A stretch of DNA of 64,000 nucleotides from Fluviicoccus sp. (lineage in GTDB: Bacteria > Pseudomonadota > Gammaproteobacteria > Pseudomonadales > Moraxellaceae): positions 1-64,000 of the forward strand of contig NZ_JAUSMX010000008.1 in assembly GCF_030646115.1 (NCBI RefSeq). Reading direction: 5' to 3'. Made by a program: the position numbers and the translations under genes. The notes beneath the pieces are model-generated. The model was given only the letters and a program-made list of their open reading frames with translations, did no database searches and had not been told where the DNA came from. This document shows positions 1 through 7,425 of this stretch, in pieces (positions within the stretch are counted from its first letter, which is position 1; the number at the start of each line of letters is the position of its first letter).

Positions 1-91
1 CCACCTGATCCCTTCCCGAACTCAGAAGTGAAACCACTCCGCGCCAATGGTAGTGTGGCATTCGCCATGTGAGAGTAGGTCATCGCCAGAC
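1..91 (+). rRNA. rrf: 5S ribosomal RNA, 3' part (cut by window start)
   Basis: The first bases carry the conserved 5S core (CCACCTGATCCCTTCCCGAA, then CTCAGAAGTGAAA) and the conserved 3' segment GAGAGTAGGTCATCGCCAG. The 5' portion of the gene lies before the window. The sequence is close to the gammaproteobacterial type. The exact 3' end is uncertain by a few bases. It is followed at once by a strong terminator, so this is the end of an rRNA operon. Confidence 0.96.
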
Positions 92-101
92 ATCAAATAC
101 C

Positions 102-135
102 AAAAACCCCTTCAGGGTATCCTGAAGGGGTTTTT
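102..135 (+). terminator. Intrinsic terminator of the rRNA operon
   Basis: A perfect 15-base stem (102-116 with 121-135, core CCCCTTCAGG / CCTGAAGGGG) encloses a GTAT loop and is flanked by A5 and T5 runs. It starts about ten bases after the 5S gene. The symmetric A/T tracts would let it work in both directions, but no gene on the other strand ends here. Confidence 0.93.
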
Positions 136-230
136 GATTTGGGGAATCAAAAGACCAAAGCTAAGGTGTTTGCTGTCGCGGGACTTTTAAGCGACTCGGC
201 GGGTTTGGAGTTACGGGGATATATCTGCCA

Positions 231-428
231 TCAATGATGCATATGATGGGCTTCACGTGCGTCGTGCCGAATGGTTTCCTCAATCTGGTGGAGTAGTCGC
301 AGGGTTTCCTTCATCGCTTCGGCATCAGCGCCGTCATCGGCCATCATGGCCTTATGAAGGGTTTCCAGTTGGGTGATTTGTCGGTGGATGGTGCGAGGAT
401 CCACATCGCGCAAGGTGATCGTGGTCAT
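231..428 (-). CDS. Small protein of unknown function with a histidine-rich C-terminus
   Basis: Predicted 65 residues, soluble, no signal peptide or membrane segment. The start ATG is preceded at a good distance by AGGGAG, which supports a real gene. The sequence is mostly predicted helical, with a regular heptad-like pattern (ITQLETLHKAMM, LRLLHQIEETI) suggesting a helical hairpin. It ends in a tail with five histidines in the last seven residues (REAHHMHH), which could bind metal; that is inference. It lies alone between the rRNA terminator and msrA, on the msrA strand. I do not recognise the family. Confidence 0.6.
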   Translation of the reverse strand: MTTITLRDVDPRTIHRQITQLETLHKAMMADDGADAEAMKETLRLLHQIEETIRHDAREAHHMHH

Positions 429-506
429 TTTGGACTCCCTGTAGGGCGGTTGAAGAGTTGAAGAGCTCTCTTAATGATATAGACCACGAAATAAGCACGT
501 GCCAGA

Positions 507-1034
507 TTACTTTTGCCAGTTCTTGAAGTAGTTCCGGAACTTGAGCACCTTTGGCGCAACAACGAACTGGCAATAACCCTGGCGGGGGTTGCGGGCGAAG
601 TAGTGCTGGTGATACTCCTCCGCCGCATAGAAAGGCGTCTCGCCCTTGACCTCGGTGACAATGGGGGAGGGGTAGTGCTTGCCATTGTTCAGTTCGGCAA
701 TGAATGCTTCGGCATCAAGGCGTTGACTATCGGACTGGCAGAAGATCACCGAGCGATACTGGCTGCCGATATCATTGCCTTGGCGGTTGGGTGTCGTGGG
801 GTCGTGAATGGCAAAAAACACTTCCAACAACTGCCTGAAGCTGATCACGGCAGGATCAAAATGCAGTTGCACCACTTCGGCATGGCCGGTTGCGCCGGTA
901 CAAATCTGTTCGTAGGATGGGTTGGGGCGCAGGCCCCCGGCATAACCCGAAATAACCTTCTCGACACCACGAACTTCTTCAAAGACGGCTTCCAGACACC
1001 AGAAACAACCTCCGCCCAATATGGCAATATTCAT
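507..1034 (-). CDS. msrA: Peptide methionine sulfoxide reductase A
   Basis: Reduces methionine-S-sulfoxide in oxidised proteins and free amino acid, using thioredoxin as electron donor; cytosolic repair enzyme. The signature GCFWC spans residues 9-13, with Cys10 as the expected catalytic nucleophile. The family blocks YAGG, GHAEVV, FFAIHDPTT, GSQYRS and AEEYHQHYF follow in order, and a later cysteine in QGYCQF near residue 157 can act as resolving Cys. At 175 residues it is a compact full-length MsrA with no MsrB fusion. The ATG is preceded by AGGGAGT. It is transcribed alone, away from the lipoprotein gene at 1149. Confidence 0.96.
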   Translation of the reverse strand: MNIAILGGGCFWCLEAVFEEVRGVEKVISGYAGGLRPNPSYEQICTGATGHAEVVQLHFDPAVISFRQLLEVFFAIHDPTTPNRQGNDIGSQYRSVIFCQSDSQRLDAEAFIAELNNGKHYPSPIVTEVKGETPFYAAEEYHQHYFARNPRQGYCQFVVAPKVLKFRNYFKNWQK

Positions 1035-1148
1035 GAATTGATGACTCCCTGTGTGTTGAAGGACATAGTAGTGTGGAGCGATGCTCTTGGCGATGGGACA
1101 TACTGATTGGATGTTGGTGCATTGACGTTGTTACAGGGGACTACAGGC

Positions 1149-1379
1149 ATGTTGCAGAAAGCAGGAATGTTGATCGTGATTCTCAGTGCGGTGATGGTGG
1201 GGGCGTGCTCCCGGCAAGCCTGGTATGAGGGGGGCAAGGAGTCGGCACGGCAGACATGCTACAGGAAGGCTGATAATGAGGCAGTACAGCGCTGTCTGGA
1301 AGAAATTAACCGCCTGCCCTACGAAGAGTACCAGAAGGAGCGGGAAGCGCTGCAGCAAGCACCAGGAACCCCGCCATAA
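1149..1379 (+). CDS. Small putative lipoprotein
   Basis: Predicted 76 residues. A short basic start, a hydrophobic stretch and a lipobox VGAC (Cys20) mark a signal peptidase II substrate. The mature part begins SRQAWYEGGKESA and holds two further cysteines (TCYRKA, RCLEEI) that could pair. I chose ATG 1149 because GGGG lies ten bases upstream; an in-frame ATG at 1167 (AGGA upstream) is also possible and would leave a very short signal. It converges on folA, with nine bases between the stop codons. Function unknown. Confidence 0.7.
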   Translation: MLQKAGMLIVILSAVMVGACSRQAWYEGGKESARQTCYRKADNEAVQRCLEEINRLPYEEYQKEREALQQAPGTPP

Positions 1380-1388
1380 AATGCTGCG

Positions 1389-1895
1389 CTACTGGGTTCT
1401 CTCGTATACGGAGAAACGGTAGTGGGTGTCGGCAGGTTCGTAGTAATGCGCCTCATGACCGAGTTCACGCCATTGGCTGCGGTCGATGCTGGGGAAGAAG
1501 GCATCGCCGTGCACGGTCTTGGCAACTTCGGTGAGATACAGGCGTCCCGCTCTGGGCAGCGTCAAGGCGTAGATTTGTGCGCCGCCAATAACGAAAACTT
1601 CATCGTTGCCATTGATTTCGGCCATGCTGTCGGCAAGTTCGAGGGCCTGGTCCAGGCTTGGCACGACTTTGATGCCTTCGGCAGTGAAGTCGGGGTTACG
1701 GCTGATGACGATGTTGGTGCGGTTGGGCAGCGGCTTGCCGATCGATTCGTAGGTTTTGCGGCCCATGACCACGATGCCGCCAGTAGTCAGTCGCCGGAAA
1801 TACTTGAGGTCTTCCGGGAGATGCCAGGGTAAACGGTTGTTGATACCGATACAGCCGTTTTCCGCGAGGGCGGCGATGAGGGCGAGACGGGGCAT
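1389..1895 (-). CDS. folA: Dihydrofolate reductase
   Basis: NADPH-dependent reduction of dihydrofolate to tetrahydrofolate, needed to regenerate folate used by ThyA. The 168-residue protein shows the DHFR core in order: ALAENGCIG, the substrate-binding stretch LPWHLPEDLKYF with the conserved acid, the NADPH-binding VMGRKTYESIG, NRTNIVISR and FVIGGAQIY. It is a typical chromosomal type I enzyme. It heads a minus-strand run folA, MBL-fold lipoprotein, thyA, with thyA functionally linked through the folate cycle. Confidence 0.97.
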   Translation of the reverse strand: MPRLALIAALAENGCIGINNRLPWHLPEDLKYFRRLTTGGIVVMGRKTYESIGKPLPNRTNIVISRNPDFTAEGIKVVPSLDQALELADSMAEINGNDEVFVIGGAQIYALTLPRAGRLYLTEVAKTVHGDAFFPSIDRSQWRELGHEAHYYEPADTHYRFSVYERTQ

Positions 1896-1931
1896 GGCAA
1901 TTCTTCCGCGATCCGGATAAGCCCGCGCATT

Positions 1932-3017
1932 CTAGTGGGTTGGAGCGACCCAGTCACCTGTCTTTAAAACCCGGGTTTCGCCATGTTTCAGGAGAAAGAA
2001 GTCCTGTTCGGGGAGTCCGGCCTGTTGTCGGGCTCGAGTCAGCGCCCGTGGCGGCTCATCCAGGGATTCGTCGGACAATTCGAACGTTCCCCAGTGCATG
2101 GCGACGGCCTTGGCCGCATGAATTCGCCGCTTGATCTCGACGGCTTCAGCCGGGTTGATATGGGCGGGCTTCATCATCCAACGCGGCTCGTAGGCCCCAA
2201 TCGGCAAGGCGGCCAGATCGAAGTCCCCGGCTTGCGCGCCGAGCGTGTCGACATCCGGAGACAGCGCCAGATCGCCTCCGAAAAAGAAGCGCAGATCGGG
2301 GTGAAGAATGCCCCACGCGCCCCACAGCCGACGATTGCGGTCGCGAACTCCGCGTGCACACCAATGCTGTACAGGCAATAACTGGAACTCTACCCCGTCA
2401 AGCTGAGCCTTGGCCCACCAGTCGAGCCCGCGGATGTGGTCTCGGTCGCCATGGCTGACGTTGTTGGCCAGCCAGTCATGGATGCCCAGCGGTGCCAGAA
2501 AAAGTGGCGGTCCGCCGGCTTGCTGATAGAGGGCGCGGACGCTGGGCAGGTCCAGATGATCGTAGTGGTCGTGGGAAATGACAACGGCGTCGATGTGCGG
2601 CAGGTCTTTCAAGGCCACACCCGGCGGCTGATGGCGCTTGGGGCCTAGAAAAGAGACCGGAAAGGCGCGTTCAGAAAAGACCGGGTCGGTGAGGATGTTC
2701 AGGCCGCCGATCTGGACCAGCAACGTGGCATGGCCTATCCAGGTGATGCTGGGGACGGTGTGGTTGTGATGCAGGAATCCGGTGTCCGGGGTAACACCCA
2801 GAACAGACTCATGGGGTGGTGACGGTGGGAAGCCTTGCAACAGCCGCTGCCATTGCCATTTCAGGGCGTCGAGATCCAGATTCCGGGAGGGCTGGTAAAG
2901 ATTCTGGAAGCCTGTCGGAGTGTGATGCGGCTTGGCCGGGTCGTAATACGGGTTGTGGACGGCGCAGCCTGCCAGCAGTGCCGTGATCCAGAACGTCGCC
3001 AGCAACCGGGGAATCAT
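1932..3017 (-). CDS. Metallo-beta-lactamase-fold hydrolase, lipoprotein
   Basis: A 361-residue protein whose N-terminus is a lipoprotein signal (LLAGC, Cys18). The zinc motif HDHYDH is at residues 149-154, with downstream metal ligands in VQHWC, FGGDLAL and AMHWGTF. The arrangement resembles the NAPE-PLD / UlaG-like branch of the beta-lactamase-fold hydrolases, which act on phosphodiesters or lactones rather than beta-lactams. Lipidation places it in the cell envelope, so an envelope phospholipid substrate is possible but not shown. It lies six bases downstream of thyA on the same strand. Confidence 0.85.
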   Translation of the reverse strand: MIPRLLATFWITALLAGCAVHNPYYDPAKPHHTPTGFQNLYQPSRNLDLDALKWQWQRLLQGFPPSPPHESVLGVTPDTGFLHHNHTVPSITWIGHATLLVQIGGLNILTDPVFSERAFPVSFLGPKRHQPPGVALKDLPHIDAVVISHDHYDHLDLPSVRALYQQAGGPPLFLAPLGIHDWLANNVSHGDRDHIRGLDWWAKAQLDGVEFQLLPVQHWCARGVRDRNRRLWGAWGILHPDLRFFFGGDLALSPDVDTLGAQAGDFDLAALPIGAYEPRWMMKPAHINPAEAVEIKRRIHAAKAVAMHWGTFELSDESLDEPPRALTRARQQAGLPEQDFFLLKHGETRVLKTGDWVAPTH

Positions 3018-3023
3018 GCGAGT

Positions 3024-3818
3024 TCAGACAGCGACCGGCGCTTTGATGGCCGGATGTGACTGATATTGCTCCAGGGTGAAGTCGCTGTAACTGAAGCCGA
3101 AAATGTCCTGTATTTCCGGGTTGATCCGCATCACGGGGAGGGGATACGGTTCGCGGCTGAGCTGCAGTTCGGTCTGTTCCATGTGGTTGCTGTACAAATG
3201 ACAGTCACCGCCGGTCCAGACAAAGTCCCCCAACCCCAGCCCGCAGACCTGCGCCATCATCATGGTCAGCAGGGCATAGCTGGCGATGTTGAAGGGAACG
3301 CCGAGAAAAACGTCGGCGCTACGCTGATACAGCTGGCAGGAAAGCTTGCCGTCCGCCACGTAGAACTGGAAAAAGGCGTGGCAGGGTGGCAGCGCCATGT
3401 TTTCAATTTCGCCGACATTCCAGGCGGAAACGATGATGCGGCGGCTGTCCGGATTGGTTTTGAGCTGTTGCACGACTTGACTGATCTGGTCGATGTGCCG
3501 TCCGTCAGCCGTTGGCCAGCTTCGCCATTGCGAGCCGTAGACCGGGCCGAGGTTGCCCTCGGTATCCGCCCATTCATCCCAGATGCTGACGCCGTTTTCC
3601 TTGAGGTAACGGATGTTGGTGGAGCCCTGCAGGAACCACAGCAGTTCGTGGATGATCGACTTCAGGTGGACTTTCTTGGTGGTCAGCAGCGGGAAGCCGT
3701 CGGCAAGATTGAAGCGCATCTGGTGGCCGAAAACCGACCGGGTGCCGGTGCCGGTGCGGTCTTCCTTGTATGTGCCGTGATCGCGGATGTGGCGCATCAG
3801 GTCGAGATACTGTTTCAT
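3024..3818 (-). CDS. thyA: Thymidylate synthase
   Basis: Converts dUMP and methylene-tetrahydrofolate to dTMP and dihydrofolate. With the start at [10 protein letters not shown] the protein is 264 residues, the same length as E. coli ThyA, and the catalytic cysteine falls at residue 146 in [11 protein letters not shown]. The folate and dUMP motifs [26 protein letters not shown] and HLYSNH are intact. A longer reading frame upstream exists but would run into lgt, so I rejected it. thyA starts 16 bases after the lgt stop, the common lgt-thyA operon. Confidence 0.97.
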   Translation of the reverse strand: MKQYLDLMRHIRDHGTYKEDRTGTGTRSVFGHQMRFNLADGFPLLTTKKVHLKSIIHELLWFLQGSTNIRYLKENGVSIWDEWADTEGNLGPVYGSQWRSWPTADGRHIDQISQVVQQLKTNPDSRRIIVSAWNVGEIENMALPPCHAFFQFYVADGKLSCQLYQRSADVFLGVPFNIASYALLTMMMAQVCGLGLGDFVWTGGDCHLYSNHMEQTELQLSREPYPLPVMRINPEIQDIFGFSYSDFTLEQYQSHPAIKAPVAV

Positions 3819-3834
3819 GGCGGCAGGCTCGCAG

Positions 3835-4644
3835 TCAGGCGGTTTTCGGAGGGTTGCCGGTGCGATACGCAAGCACCAGCAAGATGACGCCCAGCAGGAT
3901 CAGCGGGGTGGACAGCAACTGGCCCATGGTCAGCCAGTTGAAGGCAATATAGCCCTTGTCGGCATCCGGTTCCCGGAAGAATTCGACAAAGAAGCGCCCG
4001 CAGCCATATCCCAGGGCGAAGACGCCGGCCACCGCCTTTTCCGGGCGCGGGCGCGAGGAGAACATCCAGACGATGGCAAACAGCAGCAGCCCTTCCAGCA
4101 CCGCTTCATACAGCTGTGACGGGTGGCGGGGCAGGTGGTCTACCTGCGGGAAGATCATGGCGAACGGATAATCCGGATTCTCCACCGGGCGGCCCCAGAG
4201 TTCGCCGCCAATGAAGTTGCCGATGCGTCCGAAGAAAATGCCCAGCGGCACCAGCGGGGCCACGAAGTCCATGACGCCCCAGAATGTCAGTTTGTAGCGG
4301 CGGGCGTACAACACCATGGCGGCCAGGACGCCGAGGAAGCCGCCATGAAAGCTCATGCCGCCTTTCCAGACCTGATAAATCCAGCGCGGGTCTTCCAGGA
4401 AGTGGTCGAAGCTGTAGAAAAACACATAGCCCAGACGGCCGCCGAGCACGACGCCCATGGCGGCATAGAAAATGAGGTCGGAAATCTGTTCGGCGTTCTG
4501 TTGCCAGCCTGGCAGCGAACGGGCGCGGTATTTGCCCATGGCATAAGCGGCAGCAAAGGCGCAAAGGTACATCAGGCCGTACCAGTGGACAGTCAGCGGG
4601 CCGAGGTGGACGGCAACCGGGTCAATTTGGGGATACACTAGCAT
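3835..4644 (-). CDS. lgt: Prolipoprotein diacylglyceryl transferase
   Basis: Inner-membrane enzyme that moves diacylglyceryl from phosphatidylglycerol to the lipobox cysteine of prolipoproteins, the first step of lipoprotein maturation. 269 residues with about seven membrane segments. The HGGFLG motif is at 100-105 and the signature [13 protein letters not shown] at 139-151 includes the essential arginine (R140). E. coli has Asn where this protein has the first Gly of GGE. The start MLVYPQIDP fits family length; the frame stays open far upstream over the NRDE gene, but that part is not Lgt. Confidence 0.96.
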   Translation of the reverse strand: MLVYPQIDPVAVHLGPLTVHWYGLMYLCAFAAAYAMGKYRARSLPGWQQNAEQISDLIFYAAMGVVLGGRLGYVFFYSFDHFLEDPRWIYQVWKGGMSFHGGFLGVLAAMVLYARRYKLTFWGVMDFVAPLVPLGIFFGRIGNFIGGELWGRPVENPDYPFAMIFPQVDHLPRHPSQLYEAVLEGLLLFAIVWMFSSRPRPEKAVAGVFALGYGCGRFFVEFFREPDADKGYIAFNWLTMGQLLSTPLILLGVILLVLAYRTGNPPKTA

Positions 4645-4710
4645 CAGCGGCGTTCTCCGGGGCAAGGGCGCCATTCTAATCGAAAACCGTTTCCCGTTTG
4701 AGGTGGCTTT

Positions 4711-5496
4711 ATGTGTCTGATCGCCTTCGCCTGGCAATTGTCGCCGCAGCAACCCTTGATCCTGTTGGGCAACCGGGACGAGTTCTATGCCCGCCCGGCA
4801 TCGCCGGTGCGATTCTGGGAGGATGCACCGCAGGTGCTGGCCGGGCGTGACGAGAAGGAAGGCGGCACCTGGCTGGGCGTGACGCGGGCCGGACGCTGGG
4901 CGGCCTTGACCAATTACCGGGAGCCGGGCGGCATGCAGCCGGGGGAACTGTCGCGCGGCAAGCTGGTGGCGGATTACCTCTGCGGTGACATCCCGCCGCT
5001 GGCGCTTGCCGAGTCGGTGGCGCAAGAGGCCGGACGTTACAACGGGTTCAACCTGCTGGTAGGGGATCGTCTGGAGGCGGCGGTGTGCAGCAACCGGGGC
5101 ACCGAACCGCGACGGCTGGAGCCCGGACTGTATGGACTGAGCAACCACTTGCTGGACAGTCCCTGGCCGAAAACTGAACGTTTGAAGAGCGGCTTGGCGC
5201 GTCAGGTCACGGCGGGGGAGCCGACGGTGTCTCAAGCGGCCGATGTACAGGCCTTGTTGGAGTTACTGGAAGACACCACGACCGCAGATGACGCTGATCT
5301 TCCTGATACCGGCGTGGGATTGGTCTGGGAGCGGTTGCTGGGGACGGCGTTCATCCGCTCGCCGATGTACGGTACGCGGGCTTCGACAGTGCTGTTGCTG
5401 GACGGGCAACGTGGCCGTTTGGTGGAGCGCACCTGGGTGGCGGGGGAGCCGGGCGAGCTGACTGATATCGGGTTCGCCCTGACCGGCGTCAGCTGA
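4711..5496 (+). CDS. NRDE (TANGO2-like) family protein
   Basis: A 261-residue protein that opens with the family pattern MCLIAFAW and the naming motif GNRDEFY near residue 27, followed by GGTWLGV and ALTNYRE. The second residue is Cys, which suggests an N-terminal-nucleophile fold after Met removal; that is inference. TANGO2 relatives have been tied to heme or lipid handling in eukaryotes and some bacteria, and here the gene converges on hemW, which may be chance. Its stop codon region overlaps hemW by eight bases. Confidence 0.88.
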   Translation: MCLIAFAWQLSPQQPLILLGNRDEFYARPASPVRFWEDAPQVLAGRDEKEGGTWLGVTRAGRWAALTNYREPGGMQPGELSRGKLVADYLCGDIPPLALAESVAQEAGRYNGFNLLVGDRLEAAVCSNRGTEPRRLEPGLYGLSNHLLDSPWPKTERLKSGLARQVTAGEPTVSQAADVQALLELLEDTTTADDADLPDTGVGLVWERLLGTAFIRSPMYGTRASTVLLLDGQRGRLVERTWVAGEPGELTDIGFALTGVS

Positions 5497-6628
5497 GCAG
5501 TCCCAGTACGGCGTTGAGGTGGTTGTAGCCGGTCGGCGTGCATTGCCAGCGGTCGGCCCGGTCTTCGAGCAGGCTGCGGCGCTGCAGATCCTGGATTTTA
5601 TCCTGCACGGTTGCGATGGCCAGCCCGGTCCGTTCAGCAAACAGTTGGCTATTGACCCCCTCCTTCAGCCGCAAGGCGTTCATCATGAATTCGAACAGCA
5701 ACTCATCATCAGCGACCTGTTCCGGGCCGACGCGCGCCAAGCCTTGAGGGGCTGCGGCCAGATAGTCCTTGGGCAATCGCGTCTTGCGATACCGGAATAC
5801 GCCTTCCGCCGTGGTGACTTTGCCATGAGCGCCCGCGCCGATGCCCAGATAATCCCCGAACTGCCAATAATTGAGGTTGTGCCGGGCCGGTCGTCCGGCG
5901 CTGTAGGCGGAGACTTCATACTGAACCAACCCATGTTCAGCCAGCAGCGCCTGTCCGGCTTCCTGGATGGTCCACAGCGCATCGTCCTCCGGCAGCACCG
6001 GCGGCTGGCGGTAGAAAGCGGTATTCGGTTCGATGGTCAGCTGGTACCACGATAGGTGCGGCGGGTTGAACGCCAGTGCTTGACGCAGGTCATCCAGCGC
6101 GCCTTCAACGGTTTGGCCGGGCAGGCCGTGCATCAGGTCGAGGTTGAAGTTGTCGAAACCGGCATCTTTCACGGACTGGATGGCGCGGCGGGCCTCGTCA
6201 CGGCCGTGGATGCGGCCCAGTTTTTGTAACTGTTCCGGATCGAAACTCTGGATGCCCAGCGAGATGCGGTTGATGCCCGCTTCGCGGTAGCCTTCAAAAC
6301 GCCCGTGTTCTACGGTGCCGGGGTTGGCCTCCAGCGTGATCTCGGCATCGGGCGCAAAAACCAGGCGTTCCTTCAGTCCCGTCATCAGCTGCTGGTAGGC
6401 TTCCGCCGAAAACAGCGAAGGCGTGCCGCCGCCGACAAACATCGACTGGACCGGCCGGTCCGCCACCCAGCGCAGATCTTCGTCCAGATCGCGCAGCAAT
6501 GCCGCAATGTACTCGGCTTCGGGTAAACTCGCCGGGCTGGCGTGCGAGTTGAAGTCGCAATAGGGGCATTTGCGCACGCACCAGGGCACATGTACATACA
6601 GACTGAGCGGCGGAAGCGGGAGAGGCAT
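5489..6628 (-). CDS. hemW: Radical SAM heme chaperone HemW
   Basis: 379 residues. The radical-SAM iron-sulfur motif is C17-x3-C21-x2-C24 followed by DFNSH. The absence of the fourth Cys two residues later separates it from true HemN coproporphyrinogen dehydrogenase and supports the heme-chaperone role (heme delivery to respiratory enzymes). Other blocks are FVGGGTPS, EANPGT, GINRISLGIQSF and DLMHGLPGQ. The start MPLPLPPLSLYVHVPWC matches HemW proteins; its ATG is only two bases from the ATG of the divergent EVE gene and lacks a clear Shine-Dalgarno. Confidence 0.94.
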   Translation of the reverse strand: MPLPLPPLSLYVHVPWCVRKCPYCDFNSHASPASLPEAEYIAALLRDLDEDLRWVADRPVQSMFVGGGTPSLFSAEAYQQLMTGLKERLVFAPDAEITLEANPGTVEHGRFEGYREAGINRISLGIQSFDPEQLQKLGRIHGRDEARRAIQSVKDAGFDNFNLDLMHGLPGQTVEGALDDLRQALAFNPPHLSWYQLTIEPNTAFYRQPPVLPEDDALWTIQEAGQALLAEHGLVQYEVSAYSAGRPARHNLNYWQFGDYLGIGAGAHGKVTTAEGVFRYRKTRLPKDYLAAAPQGLARVGPEQVADDELLFEFMMNALRLKEGVNSQLFAERTGLAIATVQDKIQDLQRRSLLEDRADRWQCTPTGYNHLNAVLGLLS

Positions 6629-6630
6629 AG

Positions 6631-7089
6631 ATGGCGTACTGGCTGATGAAATCGGAACCGTCGGTGTTCGGAATCGACCACCTGATCGGGCGGAAGGTGG
6701 CCTTGTGGGACGGGGTGCGCAATTATCAGGCACGCAACTTCCTGCGGCAAATGCAAAAGGGCGATATGGCCTTTTTTTATCACTCCAATTGCGATGTTCC
6801 GGGCATTGTCGGGCTGATGCGCATTGCGAAGGGGGGTTATGCTGACCCGACGCAGTTCGATCCCGAGCACAAGTACTTCGATCCGAAGTCGACAGCGGAC
6901 AATCCGCGCTGGACCGGGGTGGATGTCGAATTTGTCGAAAAGTTCAACGGCACGCTGTCGTTGACCGAGCTGAAAACGCTTCCGGAGCTGGCCGAGCTGG
7001 CGCTGGTGCGCAAGGGCAACCGACTGTCGCTGATGCCGGTGAGTGAGGAGCAGTGGCGGGTGATGCTGGGGTTGTGCAAGCGGGGGTGA
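6631..7089 (+). CDS. EVE domain protein
   Basis: 152 residues forming one EVE domain: it opens MAYWLMKSEPS, with GVRNYQARNFLR and a MKKGD-like stretch (MQKGDMAFFYHS) as in thymocyte nuclear protein 1 and its bacterial relatives. EVE domains belong to the PUA-like fold and are thought to bind modified bases in RNA or DNA. The actual target here is unknown. GGGAGAGG sits five bases before the ATG. It is divergent from hemW with two bases between start codons. Confidence 0.92.
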   Translation: MAYWLMKSEPSVFGIDHLIGRKVALWDGVRNYQARNFLRQMQKGDMAFFYHSNCDVPGIVGLMRIAKGGYADPTQFDPEHKYFDPKSTADNPRWTGVDVEFVEKFNGTLSLTELKTLPELAELALVRKGNRLSLMPVSEEQWRVMLGLCKRG

Positions 7090-7111
7090 TCCGTCAGGTT
7101 CCGGGCAACCG

Positions 7112-7348
7112 CTATGGAGGGCTGCCCAGCAGGTTGGCCAGTTCATCGGCGGCTTCCGACCACTCGGCATCGTCGGCCAGCGCTTCGCGCAGCAAGGCGG
7201 CTTGTGACAGAGTCCAGAACCCGGCGTTCGCCAGTGATGTTCCGGACGGCAAGGAGTGTGTCCCGGCAAACCGGGCAATTGAAGCAGCATCGGCTGCCAG
7301 TCCCAACTGGGCGAAGAGGGCTGGCAGGGTGTGTTTTCCGGTATCCAT
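7112..7348 (-). CDS. DUF2789 family protein
   Basis: 78 residues, soluble. The start MDTGKHTLPALFAQLGL and the following LPSGTSLANAGFWTLSQAALLREALADDAEW fit the DUF2789 family seen in many gammaproteobacteria. No function is established. The reading frame extends upstream, but that part is not conserved in the family. It converges on the EVE gene with 22 bases between stops, and a 77-base gap separates it from ybbP on the same strand. Confidence 0.8.
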   Translation of the reverse strand: MDTGKHTLPALFAQLGLAADAASIARFAGTHSLPSGTSLANAGFWTLSQAALLREALADDAEWSEAADELANLLGSPP

Positions 7349-7425
7349 GTTATTTCTCCAGTGATGCGGGCATGAGGTCAGTATAGGCCTTGCCCGGCGT
7401 TTTTCCTGTCCGGCGCATGCCGGAT

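Noticed and set aside
4645-5235. Long N-terminal extension of Lgt
   Set aside because: The frame is open, but its translation is not Lgt-like and it lies opposite the NRDE gene; the conserved start at MLVYPQIDP is in place.
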